This document shows, piece by piece, positions 52,924-61,659 of a stretch of 64,000 bases of DNA. Within the stretch, counting starts at the first letter, position 1. Each line of letters opens with the position of its first letter. The notes under the pieces are model-generated. The model made no database searches and was not told where the DNA came from. It saw only the letters and a list, made by a program, of their open reading frames with translations. The stretch spans positions 75,728 to 139,727 of the forward strand of contig NZ_JAQIVH010000033.1 of the NCBI RefSeq assembly GCF_028746185.1, read 5' to 3'. Origin of the DNA: Paenibacillus_E qinlingensis (GTDB taxonomy: Bacteria > Bacillota > Bacilli > Paenibacillales > NBRC-103111). Position numbers and translations under genes: made by a program.

Positions 52924-53637
52924 ATGGTTTTGAAGGATGCAAGAACACCTACAGGCATCATGAATTTCTTTTCTGAGGAAAATTTCGATAGACTGCAAAG
53001 CATCATGTATCGGAGACACGCAGCAAAGGGAGATTTCTTATTCAGAGAGGGCGATCTCGCAGATCGCTTGTATTACGTTATTCACGGCGGCGTGCGGATT
53101 ACCAAGCTATCTGAAAATGGCAAAAGCTTCATTCTGTATCTTCATCAAACGGGTGATTTATTCGGTCAGATCGATCCGTTTCAGAACTCTTTGCAGAGTT
53201 TCAGCGCCGAAGTGACCGAGGATTGTGAATTTGGTGTCATTCAGCGTAAAGATCTCGAGGTCCTGTTATGGCAGCATGGAGACCTCGCTATTGAATTTAT
53301 GAAATGGATGGGGCTTATGCACCGTATGACAGAAACGAAATTTCGCGATTTAATGATGTACGGCAAGCCCGGAGCGCTATGTTCATTATTAATACGGTTA
53401 AGTAATTCGTATGGTGTACCCGAGGGTGAACATATCCACATTAACTATAAAATAAACAATTCCGAAATGGCTGATATGATCGGCGCAACACGGGAAAGCG
53501 TTAATCGCATGTTAAGTGAGATGAAAAAGGAAAATGCCGTAGAGTTTGATCATGGGCAAATTGTCATTAAGAATGTGACGTACCTCCGCGATATCTGCCA
53601 CTGCGAGAATTGCCCCGTAGAAATTTGCCGCATGTAA
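52924..53637 (+). CDS. fnr: Crp/Fnr-family regulator of the Bacillus Fnr type
   Basis: About 237 residues from the ATG at 52924, 9 bases after GAGGAG. Cyclic-nucleotide-binding fold (FREGDLADRLYYVIHGGVRITKLSENGKSFILYLHQTGDLFG) and Crp helix-turn-helix (NNSEMADMIGATRESVNRMLSEMKKE). The protein ends in CHCENCPVEICRM: the C-x2-C-x4-C spacing at the C-terminus is that of the [4Fe-4S] site of Bacillus subtilis Fnr, unlike the N-terminal cluster of enterobacterial FNR. It should activate genes when oxygen is absent; five boxes of TGTGA-N6-TCACA type are found in this window. Confidence 0.9.
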   Translation: MVLKDARTPTGIMNFFSEENFDRLQSIMYRRHAAKGDFLFREGDLADRLYYVIHGGVRITKLSENGKSFILYLHQTGDLFGQIDPFQNSLQSFSAEVTEDCEFGVIQRKDLEVLLWQHGDLAIEFMKWMGLMHRMTETKFRDLMMYGKPGALCSLLIRLSNSYGVPEGEHIHINYKINNSEMADMIGATRESVNRMLSEMKKENAVEFDHGQIVIKNVTYLRDICHCENCPVEICRM

Positions 53638-53664
53638 GTCCACTCAGTTACTACAATCCTCTTT

Positions 53665-54207
53665 TTATGAAAAAAAGGATTCTAAATCTGTCAGCACTTT
53701 CTCAGCTAAAGGAAAAACAAGCTGTTCCTCCATGGTCAAATGGTCGTTTAATATGAGGCATGCCTGCACGAGATGGCCTGCTGCTTCGGCTAATTGCTTT
53801 TGGGCTGCGGCAGGTCTTACTTCCTTACTCATTTCTTGAAAGGATTGGATAAAGGACATACCCAGTTCATGATCTTTTTCAAGTACCCAAAAAGAAGGGA
53901 GAATAGAGGGCACGGATTCACGATGAAAGTAGCCTGACAGGAACGGAAATAAGTCATGCTCTTCCCATTCCGAATGTCGCTCCAGCATCTTCACAAATAA
54001 AGAAGTCTGTTTTCTGAGATCTTGAACCAACGCTATTCCCCTTACGGGGTCATCCACAAGAATGACTTCCTTCGCCCCCGCTTCTATTACCCTCAGTCTG
54101 TTCCTCAATTCTTCATGCTCTGCCACTAACCGATCTGTCGCATATTCAAGCTCCACTGGATTTGAAGATGCGATCCCTGATATAGGCATTGTGGAATTAA
54201 TCGCCAT
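53665..54207 (-). CDS. Hemerythrin-like domain protein
   Basis: 180 residues. Hemerythrin HHE pattern: LVAEHEELRNRL, ERHSEWEEHDLFPFL (H-x3-E), EKDHELGMSF and LNDHLTMEEQLVFPLAE (H-x3-E). These supply ligands for a di-iron site that can bind oxygen or nitric oxide. GGAGGGG precedes the ATG. It follows the oxidase subunit I gene by 45 bases, so it is probably made with the terminal oxidase and may handle O2, NO or iron. Confidence 0.88.
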   Translation of the reverse strand: MAINSTMPISGIASSNPVELEYATDRLVAEHEELRNRLRVIEAGAKEVILVDDPVRGIALVQDLRKQTSLFVKMLERHSEWEEHDLFPFLSGYFHRESVPSILPSFWVLEKDHELGMSFIQSFQEMSKEVRPAAAQKQLAEAAGHLVQACLILNDHLTMEEQLVFPLAEKVLTDLESFFS

Positions 54208-54252
54208 ACAAATCCCCTCCTTTGCTCCTCGAGATGGTCTCCCCCCTATTCC

Positions 54253-55941
54253 CTACCAAGTAACAAACCCTTTCGAACCGGGAGCTGGATTCACGATCAT
54301 ATCCATCAGCGGAATCGTGTACGCAAACAAGATTAAAAGAATCGATACCGTGATCCATATCCGCCAACGATCCAAATAGGCTGGTGTTGCCTCAGCTGAT
54401 TCCATCGCTTCGGCAATCGGATACTCCGTTTCCCCTTTTGGCGCACACAGCAGGGCTATGACATTATAAATCATCAGCAGAACACCGATAAATAATACCG
54501 TTCCACCAATCGCCATGAACACATAATACGGCACCCAGCCCGCTGCTGCTGCACTTCCTTCATAGTCCGTGAACGCGGTCCGCCTTGGTGCGCCGAACAA
54601 TCCGACTAGATGCATAGCACCTGACATGAGGAACATGCCCACACACCAGATGATCGTTTGAATGATCCCTAATGTATGCATACGGGTCGTTAACACACGC
54701 CCAGTAACAGCTGGGAGTAACCAATACGTAATCCCGAAGAACGTAAGTGCCACACTTGTCGCCACCGTCAGGTGAAAATGCCCGGTTACCCATAGTGTGT
54801 TGTGTACAACCGCGTTCATTTGATTACTGGCATTAATTAATCCGCCTGCACCAGCAGGTATGAAAATGAGCATGCCCATAAAAGGTGCGAAGAATCGCAC
54901 ATCCTTCCAAGGCAGCTTTTTCACCCAGCCAAATAACCCTTTTGCCCCAAGCGCACGACCATTCAGTTCAAAGGTTGCAAATAAAGAGAATGCCGTCATC
55001 AGCGATGGAACAACCACCATAAAGGTCAGGATGACCTGCAAGTATTTCCAAAAAGAGCTGATGCCTGGCTCCATTAATTGATGGTGAAAGCCTACCGGAA
55101 TCGAGAATAGTAATAAGAGAATGAAGGAAAGTCGCGCGAGTGCGTCGCTGTAAATTTTGCCTCCGATGATTTTGGGAATGATGACATACCAGCACATATA
55201 CGCCGGCATTAGCCAGAAATAGACCAACGGATGACCGAAGTACCAGAACAACGTGCGGCTAAGCATCACATTAATCGTTTCTATCCAACCGAAAGACCAG
55301 GGAATTAACTGAATCAATACCTCTGCCGCAACCCCGATGGTGGCAATTTGCCACATCAGAAAAGTCACGACAGACATAAAAGCAAATAGCGGCGACAGCT
55401 TGCCTTCATGCGTTCTTTTCCAATATTTATATTGATAGAAAATACCCCAACCACTAATCCAGCTCCCTACCACAAGCAAGGCTAATCCGATATAAAAGTA
55501 GGGGGATGCTTTCATTGGCGCATAGAACGTATATAGAACGCTCGCCTTCCCCGTTAACACCATCGCAACACCAAGTGCGGTCCCCGCAGTCATGAGGGCA
55601 AATCCAGCCCACCCCATACGATGAACCACCGGAAGCAGTTTGCCCCCAAGGGTATAGGAGACGCCAGAATAAATAAAGCCGATGATAAAATACGTTGTAA
55701 ACACGATGGCCATCAACACCCCGTGAGCTGTCAGCAGCTCGTAATAGCCGATGTTATAGGGTAATTTAATCGTCCCGCTTTTCACCATGGTCTGCAGAAG
55801 TCCTGCAATACCGCCGATGAGCAGCGCGATGAATGCCACAAGGACATGAGCGACAACCAGTTTGCCATCTTTAAGATCAAATTTAGGAGCCAACTTCTCG
55901 CTATGTTCACGTATCACGCTGTCTTCCACCTTTCTGTACAC
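54253..55941 (-). CDS. B-type (ba3) haem-copper oxidase subunit I
   Basis: 562 residues, about 13 membrane segments. Low-spin haem His in YYELLTAHGVLMAIVF, the CuB His and cross-linked His-Tyr pair in FWYFGHPLVYFWLMPAY, GFHHQLMEPG for the other CuB His residues, and NTLWVTGHFHLTVAT for the haem ligands. The pattern is that of Thermus ba3-like (B-family) oxidases, which reduce O2 with high affinity. Five bases after subunit II. The operon promoter carries an Fnr-type box. Confidence 0.93.
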   Translation of the reverse strand: MYRKVEDSVIREHSEKLAPKFDLKDGKLVVAHVLVAFIALLIGGIAGLLQTMVKSGTIKLPYNIGYYELLTAHGVLMAIVFTTYFIIGFIYSGVSYTLGGKLLPVVHRMGWAGFALMTAGTALGVAMVLTGKASVLYTFYAPMKASPYFYIGLALLVVGSWISGWGIFYQYKYWKRTHEGKLSPLFAFMSVVTFLMWQIATIGVAAEVLIQLIPWSFGWIETINVMLSRTLFWYFGHPLVYFWLMPAYMCWYVIIPKIIGGKIYSDALARLSFILLLLFSIPVGFHHQLMEPGISSFWKYLQVILTFMVVVPSLMTAFSLFATFELNGRALGAKGLFGWVKKLPWKDVRFFAPFMGMLIFIPAGAGGLINASNQMNAVVHNTLWVTGHFHLTVATSVALTFFGITYWLLPAVTGRVLTTRMHTLGIIQTIIWCVGMFLMSGAMHLVGLFGAPRRTAFTDYEGSAAAAGWVPYYVFMAIGGTVLFIGVLLMIYNVIALLCAPKGETEYPIAEAMESAEATPAYLDRWRIWITVSILLILFAYTIPLMDMIVNPAPGSKGFVTW

Positions 55942-55946
55942 CTAGA

Positions 55947-56417
55947 CTACTTCACAATAATCGTTGTTTTCATATACTCGTGTGCACCGCCGCAATATTC
56001 ATTGCACAGAATCAGATACTCACCTGGCTTCGTAAACGTGTGACTGACATGACTAACTTCACCCGGAACAATCATCATGTTCACGTTCGTACCCGGGATA
56101 GCAAAGCCATGTACCACATCTTGACTTGTCACGACAAAGTTGATCGTTGCACCTAATGGAATCTCCATCTTGTCTGGTGCATACCCGAACGTAAATGCCG
56201 TCATGACCGCCTCATAGACATTGTTGCCGATTGGATGGAGCCCTGGCTTATCGAAAGGCGCAGTTTCTGTCACCTTGGCAGGATCAATCTGATGATGATG
56301 CGCACTTGGCGGCTTGGCTCCTATGGCAAATGCGGAAACCCCTAGCACGCCTAGAAATACAAACAACATGACGATCCCAATGGTTAGCCAGATTTTTTCG
56401 AGTTTATGGATATGCAT
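55947..56417 (-). CDS. Cytochrome c oxidase subunit II (ba3 type, CuA)
   Basis: 156 residues: a single N-terminal membrane anchor (LTIGIVMLFVFLGVLGVSAFAIG) and a cupredoxin domain. CuA ligands are visible: His in DVVHGFAIPG and the CNEYCGGAHEYM loop (C-x3-C-x3-H-x2-M). Accepts electrons from cytochrome c on the outer face. Confidence 0.93.
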   Translation of the reverse strand: MHIHKLEKIWLTIGIVMLFVFLGVLGVSAFAIGAKPPSAHHHQIDPAKVTETAPFDKPGLHPIGNNVYEAVMTAFTFGYAPDKMEIPLGATINFVVTSQDVVHGFAIPGTNVNMMIVPGEVSHVSHTFTKPGEYLILCNEYCGGAHEYMKTTIIVK

Positions 56418-56430
56418 ATGCGAGTCCCCT

Positions 56431-56586
56431 TTACTGTCTAGATATAAATAGAAGAAATACCGCGACCCAACTGATCACTAAGAAGAGTCCTACTAACAAC
56501 ACCGAGGCGAACGTACCCAGCAAGGAAGGCTCTGGTTTATGATCTGTTCCGTCAGATACTTGTGCATGCTTGTGATGACTATCCAT
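56431..56586 (-). CDS. Oxidase subunit IIa-like single-span peptide
   Basis: 51 residues, read by hand from ATG at 56586 to TAA at 56433-56431. A His-rich N-terminus (DSHHKHAQVSDGTDHKPEPS) leads to one membrane helix (LLGTFASVLLVGLFLVISWV..FLLFIS). AGGGGGTG lies 6 bases upstream. It is placed directly before subunit II with 13 bases between. The size, position and topology match subunit IIa of ba3 oxidases. First gene of the oxidase operon. Confidence 0.8.
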   Translation of the reverse strand: MDSHHKHAQVSDGTDHKPEPSLLGTFASVLLVGLFLVISWVAVFLLFISRQ

Positions 56587-56622
56587 ACCAATCACCCCCT
56601 ACTATGTAAACGTCTTGCACTT

Positions 56623-56665
56623 ATTTTAAGAAAATCAACTTGCGTTTACAGTGACTTTTATCACG
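56623..56665 (-). promoter_or_regulatory. Fnr-type promoter of the ba3 oxidase operon
   Basis: AGTGACTTTTATCACG (56650-56665) keeps GTGA-N6-TCAC. TAAAAT (56628-56623, minus) is the -10; the box centre falls at -41.5. Confidence 0.62.
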
Positions 56666-56693
56666 ATTGGCAATCAGAATCATGAATAATTCG

Positions 56694-57305
56694 TTACTTC
56701 CACTGCGTATCTAAGTGCTTCATGATCTGGTAGTCCTCCGGGGTCTTCATCTGAGACACAAACCTCAAGTCAATCCCATTTTCAAGCAAAAAATGATCCC
56801 CTAACTCACTCCAAAAAACATGGTTCAGCAGTGCGGAAACCGAGGTTTGCCCTTGTTGTAAGAGACGTCCGATGTGCGGCGCGCAAGCGCGATCATAAAT
56901 GCCGTGCAAGGGATGCACGCTACCTGCTACCAAGGGGACAACGGATTCAAATCCATCTCGTTTTCTTTGCCATAACAATTGAGCAGCTGAGCTGGATATG
57001 AAGGGCATATCGCACCCGACGACCCAGACGGAAGCATGTTTAGCTAGGGATAATGCGGCATGCATGCCGCCAAGGGACCCCTGTCCCCTGAAAAAATCCG
57101 TAATAATTCGGACCGAACGGTCTACCTTGTTTAGATAGGGCTTAGGATCATTGGTTACAACAATCAATTCATCACATATGTCACTCATACAATCTAGCTG
57201 CCGGACAATGAGCGGCTTCCCTCCAAATGGCAGCAATGCCTTCAGTTCTCCGTTCATTCGACGGTTTGCTCCACCAGCTAAAATAACTCCTGAAAGCATA
57301 CCCAT
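56694..57305 (-). CDS. mobA: Molybdenum cofactor guanylyltransferase
   Basis: About 203 residues; ATG at 57305 lies 5 bases after AGGAG (a GTG at 57308 also opens the frame). The nucleotide-binding LAGGANRRMNGELKALLPFGGKPL motif, WVVGCDMPFI with metal-binding Asp, and HPLHGIYDR are MobA features; the usual G after RM is Asn. It links GMP to molybdopterin, needed by DMSO-reductase-family enzymes such as respiratory nitrate reductase. The Fnr-type promoter fits an anaerobic role. Confidence 0.9.
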   Translation of the reverse strand: MGMLSGVILAGGANRRMNGELKALLPFGGKPLIVRQLDCMSDICDELIVVTNDPKPYLNKVDRSVRIITDFFRGQGSLGGMHAALSLAKHASVWVVGCDMPFISSSAAQLLWQRKRDGFESVVPLVAGSVHPLHGIYDRACAPHIGRLLQQGQTSVSALLNHVFWSELGDHFLLENGIDLRFVSQMKTPEDYQIMKHLDTQWK

Positions 57306-57337
57306 CACTTCTCCTTTTTCTACATCCTGTACCTGTC

Positions 57338-57380
57338 ACTCTAGCCCAAAAAAGATGATCTGTAAGTGAAAAATGTCACA
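57338..57380 (-). promoter_or_regulatory. Fnr-type promoter of mobA
   Basis: AGTGAAAAATGTCACA (57365-57380), one mismatch to the consensus box; TAGAGT (57343-57338, minus) at the class II -10 position. Confidence 0.58.
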
Positions 57381-57392
57381 CGCCATACACAA

Positions 57393-57438
57393 CAAAAAAA
57401 CCTATTTTCCTCTCAACGACAGAGAAAAGAATAGGTTT
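57393..57438 (-). terminator. Terminator of the doxX-type gene
   Basis: Minus-strand stem AAACCTATT..CTCTC / GAGAG..AATAGGTTT followed by a T run (TTTTTTTG), about 28 bases past the DoxX stop. Confidence 0.85.
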
Positions 57439-57465
57439 ATCAAAATTTTACATGGGAGGCAGACC

Positions 57466-57999
57466 TCATCTGAGTTTCGTTTTTAAATGGCATACCTCTA
57501 AAAGCTTATCAAACCATCTGTGCAGGTAAGGAAGAATCATATGATCCACACCAAATTTTCCTGCATTCGCCCCAGCTGCTATAATAATGAACCCGAGGAG
57601 CACTAACCATGGATTCGAGCTAACCGTACCAGCAAACATATACATGAAGTTCATCAATAAGCCGAAGAAAATCGCTGCCGTTGTCAAAGCACCAAGCAGT
57701 AACCCCACACCAACCAAGAGCTCACCCCAAGGAACCAGCACGTTAAACCATCCTACATGCGGAAGCGCGACATTTTTCAAGAAAGCCACATAATTGGCAT
57801 AAACCAGATCCGTCGTACCACTTTCTAGAACTGGTTTTGCAATGGCTCCTTTCAGATAACCTGCAGCGTCGAAGGCTTTATCACCTGTGATTTTGTGCCA
57901 TCCAGCTATCATCCATTCCCAACCAACATACAAACGAATGATTGTCAAAAGTATTGCAGCGTAATTATTTTCCCTTACCCATTTCATCATTTCAACCAA
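57466..57999 (-). CDS. DoxX-family membrane protein
   Basis: 177 residues, four membrane segments. The IIRLYVGWEWMIAGWHKITG start, VPWGELLVGVGLLLGALTTAAIFFGLLMNFMYMFAG core and GANAGKFGVDHMILPYL end are typical of DoxX/DoxD-like proteins, some of which are quinone-linked thiosulfate oxidoreductase subunits. The exact redox partner is unknown. A consensus -10 and an Fnr-type box lie upstream, so it belongs to the same oxygen-linked set. Confidence 0.85.
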   Translation of the reverse strand: MVEMMKWVRENNYAAILLTIIRLYVGWEWMIAGWHKITGDKAFDAAGYLKGAIAKPVLESGTTDLVYANYVAFLKNVALPHVGWFNVLVPWGELLVGVGLLLGALTTAAIFFGLLMNFMYMFAGTVSSNPWLVLLGFIIIAAGANAGKFGVDHMILPYLHRWFDKLLEVCHLKTKLR

Positions 58000-58021
58000 C
58001 TCCTTCGTCCTTTATGATTTC

Positions 58022-58064
58022 ATTATAGATCGAAGGAAATCGCGTGTATGTGAGATAAGTCACT
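58022..58064 (-). promoter_or_regulatory. Fnr-type promoter of the doxX-type gene
   Basis: TGTGAGATAAGTCACT (58049-58064), one mismatch to the box; a perfect TATAAT (58027-58022, minus) at the class II distance. Confidence 0.72.
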
Positions 58065-58091
58065 CTGAACACATAACTTTATAATAAATAC

Positions 58092-59102
58092 TCAACTAAA
58101 TTCGCGCCTGCGAGGTAAGGCAAACCATAGCCCGTCGAGCCAAGCTAGCTCCTGTTCTGTTAACTTATCCATGTCAGCAGCACGCAGGCTCGCGTCCAAT
58201 TGCTCCGCGCGACTCGCACCTATGATAGCGGAAGTGATTCCTGGTTGCTGTGTAACCCATCGCACAGCCGTCGTTGCTGGATCAAAGTTACGTTCTTGGC
58301 ACCAGGCCTGGTACTTTTCCACTGCGCTAAACTGTGCCTCTTGCCAATACCGTTCCTGATACAAAGAACCCGCATTGTTTCCGAGTCCAAAACGAGAGCC
58401 CTCTTCCACACTTGCATTATTCCTGTAGCGGCCCGTCAACATGCCACCCGCAAGTGGGTTGTAACTGATAATGCCAAGCCCCTCATCAAGGGCCATTGGA
58501 ACCAAGTCTTCCTCAATCATTCGAAACAAAAGATTGTAGCGAGGCTGAATGCTCGCTAGACGTACATAATTTTTTCTGTCAGCAATTCCGTTAGCTTTCG
58601 CCACTTGCCAAGCTCGCCAATTGGATACACCTACGTAGCGAACTTTGCCTTGCGTGGTGAGATCGTCGAACGCACGTAAAATTTCATCCATAGGTACGCT
58701 AGGGTCAAATTGATGAGCTTGATAGAGGTCAAGATAGTCTGTTTTTAGGCGACGGAGGCTCTCTTCGACGGCTGTTATAATATGCTTCCTGCTCAACCCA
58801 CGATCATTCGCACCAGGCCCCATCGCACCGAAACACTTCGACGCTAACACCACTTTGTCTCGTTTATGCTCTAGCCATTCCCCAATAATCGACTCGGTTG
58901 CACCAGCGATATCATAAGAAGCCCTCCCAATGGGATACACATCTGCCGTATCAATAAAACTCACTCCAGCGTCGAACGCCTTATCAAGTATTTCGAACGA
59001 GGTTTTTTTGTCTGCCTGATTGCCAAATGTCATCGTGCCCAGACAGAGATTCGTTACTTTTAATCCTGAATTTCCTAAAGATCGAATTTCCACAATAAGC
59101 AC
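58092..59102 (-). CDS. Aldo/keto reductase (AKR, YhdN/Tas-like)
   Basis: 336 residues. AKR tetrad: Asp in FIDTADVYP, Tyr in the same segment, Lys in LASKCFG and His in YQAHQFDP. SAIIGASRAEQLD binds NADP at the C-terminal end. A GTG start with GGGAAAGC nearby; a second GTG three codons later is possible. Reduces aldehydes or ketones; physiological substrate unknown. Follows the carboxymuconolactone decarboxylase-like gene on the same strand. Confidence 0.9.
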   Translation of the reverse strand: MLIVEIRSLGNSGLKVTNLCLGTMTFGNQADKKTSFEILDKAFDAGVSFIDTADVYPIGRASYDIAGATESIIGEWLEHKRDKVVLASKCFGAMGPGANDRGLSRKHIITAVEESLRRLKTDYLDLYQAHQFDPSVPMDEILRAFDDLTTQGKVRYVGVSNWRAWQVAKANGIADRKNYVRLASIQPRYNLLFRMIEEDLVPMALDEGLGIISYNPLAGGMLTGRYRNNASVEEGSRFGLGNNAGSLYQERYWQEAQFSAVEKYQAWCQERNFDPATTAVRWVTQQPGITSAIIGASRAEQLDASLRAADMDKLTEQELAWLDGLWFALPRRREFS

Positions 59103-59120
59103 CGCTTTCCCACGTTATAG

Positions 59121-59453
59121 TTATTTTTCGATCGAGAAAACTTCTTTTGCAACCGTCAGGGCGGACATTGCCTTCGGCCAACCTGCATAGAAAGCAAGGT
59201 GAGTCATAACTTCGATTAGTTCTTCTTCTGTAAGACCGTTTTGTTTCGCTAAGTTTAAATGATTTTTCAATTGTTGCGAATTTCCACCAGTAATTAAACT
59301 AGATATTGTTATTAAACTGCGATCTCGCGGCGAAAGCTCTTCACGCTTCCATATATCTCCGAATAAAACATCATCGGTTAATTCAACAATCTTTGGTGCA
59401 AAATCTCCGAAGTTTTTCTGTGCAACCGTTAATTCTTTTGTAGAATCTGACAT
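59121..59453 (-). CDS. Carboxymuconolactone decarboxylase-family protein
   Basis: About 110 residues from the ATG at 59453 (AGGGGAATTC upstream). The CMD fold pattern: APKIVELTDDVLFGDIWKREELSPRDRSLITISSLITGGNSQQLKNHLNLAKQNGLTEEELIEVMTHLAFYAGWPKAMSAL. No CxxC, so it is not an AhpD-type peroxidase; such short CMD proteins often accompany aldo/keto reductases. Precise function unknown. Confidence 0.88.
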   Translation of the reverse strand: MSDSTKELTVAQKNFGDFAPKIVELTDDVLFGDIWKREELSPRDRSLITISSLITGGNSQQLKNHLNLAKQNGLTEEELIEVMTHLAFYAGWPKAMSALTVAKEVFSIEK

Positions 59454-59575
59454 GAATTCCCCTGCTTCCACTTGTGATCTCAACCATGCTTAATTTAATT
59501 ATGCAATGAATCAAAAAGAAACCGATATCCTGATCATCTTAAATGTTTGCCTATTTCTCTCACTCGAAAGAATAC

Positions 59576-60511
59576 TTATACATTTACTTGCTCCGTATTA
59601 ACGGGTTCTTGGTCGTAGGTTTCCTTCAATCGCTTCATGTCTGCTTTGGGAGGATAACCAAACATGCGAGCATATTCGCGGCTAAATTGAGATGCACTTT
59701 CGTAACCTACCCGGTAGGCAACCTCAGAAGCATCCACCAATTCTGTTAATAATAGACGCCTGGCTTCCTGCAATCGGATCTGTTTTTGAAATTGAAGTGG
59801 GCTCATTGCAGTAATTTCTTTAAAGTGTCTATGTAACGAGGAAATACTCATATTCGCTATTTCGGCAAGTTCTTCAATTCGTAAGGGGTTGTCATAGTTG
59901 TTCATGACTTGTTCAATAGCAACTTTGATTTGATGGGTTGAGCTTCCTTCCATGACAAGCTGCTCTAGAATCATCCCATTCCGACCTTGCAGCACCCGAT
60001 ACAGAATTTCCTTCGTAAATAGTGGAGCAAGTACCGGAATATCTTTCGGACTATCCAGCAAACGAGCCAACCTAATGACCGAATCTAACAAAGATGATTC
60101 GATTTGGCTGACAAACATAGCTCGCTTCGGAGTTTGTTTGGGATCAACACGAAATTCAGTATCATGTAGAAGCTCTAAGATTTGACTCGGTGTAAATTCA
60201 AGTTTGAAACCCAAGTATGGAACATCGGGAGTGGCATCAGTGACTTGTGCGGTAACGGGTAAATGAACGGATGCAACAAGGTAATCAGCAGGACTGTACC
60301 TAAACCGTTCCTGGGCCAGCCAAACTTCCTTCTCTCCTTGAACTACCATACAAAAAGATGGCTTGTAAACACCATGGGTTTGTCCAGCTGCATGCGAGAC
60401 ACGCATGAAAAATAAGGAAGGAATAGCCGTGGGGTGAACACCGTCCTTTTGTGCAAAGTGCTCTATGATTTTGGCGAGTTCCTTCTGCTGGTTAGTGATG
60501 GTTTCAGACAT
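59576..60511 (-). CDS. AraC-family regulator with AraC_N sensor domain
   Basis: 311 residues. N-terminal AraC_N domain (VYKPSFCMVVQGEKEVWLAQERFRYSPADYLVASVHLPVTAQV) and C-terminal DNA-binding pair (NPLRIEELAEIANMSISSLHRHFKEITAMSPLQFQKQIRLQEARRLL). Divergent from an aldo/keto reductase and upstream of a CMD/AKR pair, an arrangement common in Firmicutes and Proteobacteria for reductase control. Confidence 0.92.
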   Translation of the reverse strand: MSETITNQQKELAKIIEHFAQKDGVHPTAIPSLFFMRVSHAAGQTHGVYKPSFCMVVQGEKEVWLAQERFRYSPADYLVASVHLPVTAQVTDATPDVPYLGFKLEFTPSQILELLHDTEFRVDPKQTPKRAMFVSQIESSLLDSVIRLARLLDSPKDIPVLAPLFTKEILYRVLQGRNGMILEQLVMEGSSTHQIKVAIEQVMNNYDNPLRIEELAEIANMSISSLHRHFKEITAMSPLQFQKQIRLQEARRLLLTELVDASEVAYRVGYESASQFSREYARMFGYPPKADMKRLKETYDQEPVNTEQVNV

Positions 60512-60694
60512 TACATTCTCCTTGTCCCTATTTTTATAATTTGATTATAATCCATAATTGTCTGTAACATAAGTCGTTGTGAGAGGATTAGGCAAACATT
60601 TGGCATGAATGGGATAACGGTTTCTTTGTCATCTGGTGCATAATAAGTAAGAAAATATGGGAAATACGACATCACTTAAAATGGAGGAATATAT

Positions 60695-61546
60695 ATGCAC
60701 AAAGTAATTTTGAACAATGGTGTTGAGATGCCAATACTCGGTTTTGGTGTATTTCAGATGACAGATCAAAGTGAATGTGAACAAAGCGTTTATGACGCTA
60801 TTATGGCGGGCTATCGACTGATTGATACAGCCGCCTCTTATCTTAATGAAGCAGCAGTTGGCAATGCGATCAAGCGGAGTGGCGTGGCAAGAGAAGAATT
60901 ATTCATTACTACGAAGCTTTGGGTTCAAGATGCTGGTTATGAGCGCACACTTCAAGCATTTAAGAATTCACTGGAAAGATTGCAATTGGATTATTTGGAT
61001 TTGTATTTAATTCATCAGCCATTCGGTGATGTGCATGGTTCTTGGCGCGCTATGGAGGAATTGTATCGTGAAGGAAAAGTCCGCGCTATTGGCGTTAGTA
61101 ACTTCCATGAGGATCGTCTCATTGATTTGATCCTTCATAATGAAATCGTTCCTGCTGTAAATCAGGTTGAAACGCATCCCTTCCACCAACAAATTGACAA
61201 TGCAACATTCATGCAAGAACATAATGTTCAGATCGAATCCTGGGCGCCTTTTGCTGAAAAGAAAAATAACTTATTCCAGAATGAGCTTTTGGTATCCATA
61301 GCTGAAAAGCATAAGAAATCCGTTGCTCAAGTGGTTCTACGTTGGTTAACACAAAGAGAAGTCGTTGTAATTCCCAAATCTGTTCGTAAAGAAAGAATCA
61401 TCGAAAACTTTAGCATTTTTGATTTTGAATTAAGCCACGAGGACATGGCGTCGATAACTACGTTAGATACGAAACAAAGCCTATTCTTTTCACATCGCGA
61501 TCCTGAAATGGTGAAATGGATCGGCAACCGTAAACTTGATATTTAA
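60695..61546 (+). CDS. Aldo/keto reductase (AKR5-like)
   Basis: 283 residues, typical for AKR5 (2,5-diketo-gluconate reductase/YvgN-like). Catalytic Asp and Tyr in RLIDTAASYLNE, Lys in ITTKLW, His in YLIHQPFG; cofactor site VVIPKSVRKERIIENF. AATGGAGG precedes the ATG. Divergent from the AraC regulator at 59576, its likely controller. Confidence 0.93.
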   Translation: MHKVILNNGVEMPILGFGVFQMTDQSECEQSVYDAIMAGYRLIDTAASYLNEAAVGNAIKRSGVAREELFITTKLWVQDAGYERTLQAFKNSLERLQLDYLDLYLIHQPFGDVHGSWRAMEELYREGKVRAIGVSNFHEDRLIDLILHNEIVPAVNQVETHPFHQQIDNATFMQEHNVQIESWAPFAEKKNNLFQNELLVSIAEKHKKSVAQVVLRWLTQREVVVIPKSVRKERIIENFSIFDFELSHEDMASITTLDTKQSLFFSHRDPEMVKWIGNRKLDI

Positions 61547-61608
61547 GATGTGATAATTTCAAAAGATCATCGACAGGTTCTGTTTACGGCAAAAGAGCGG
61601 GGAATAGT

Positions 61609-61634
61609 AAAGGGCTGCCATCCGGCAGCCCTTT
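61609..61634. terminator. Bidirectional terminator between the AKR and CDF genes
   Basis: AAAGGGCTGCC and GGCAGCCCTTT, perfect 11-bp stem with a 4-base loop, between convergent genes. Confidence 0.85.
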
Positions 61635-61659
61635 AGATCTGTAACTACTGAAACCTAGA

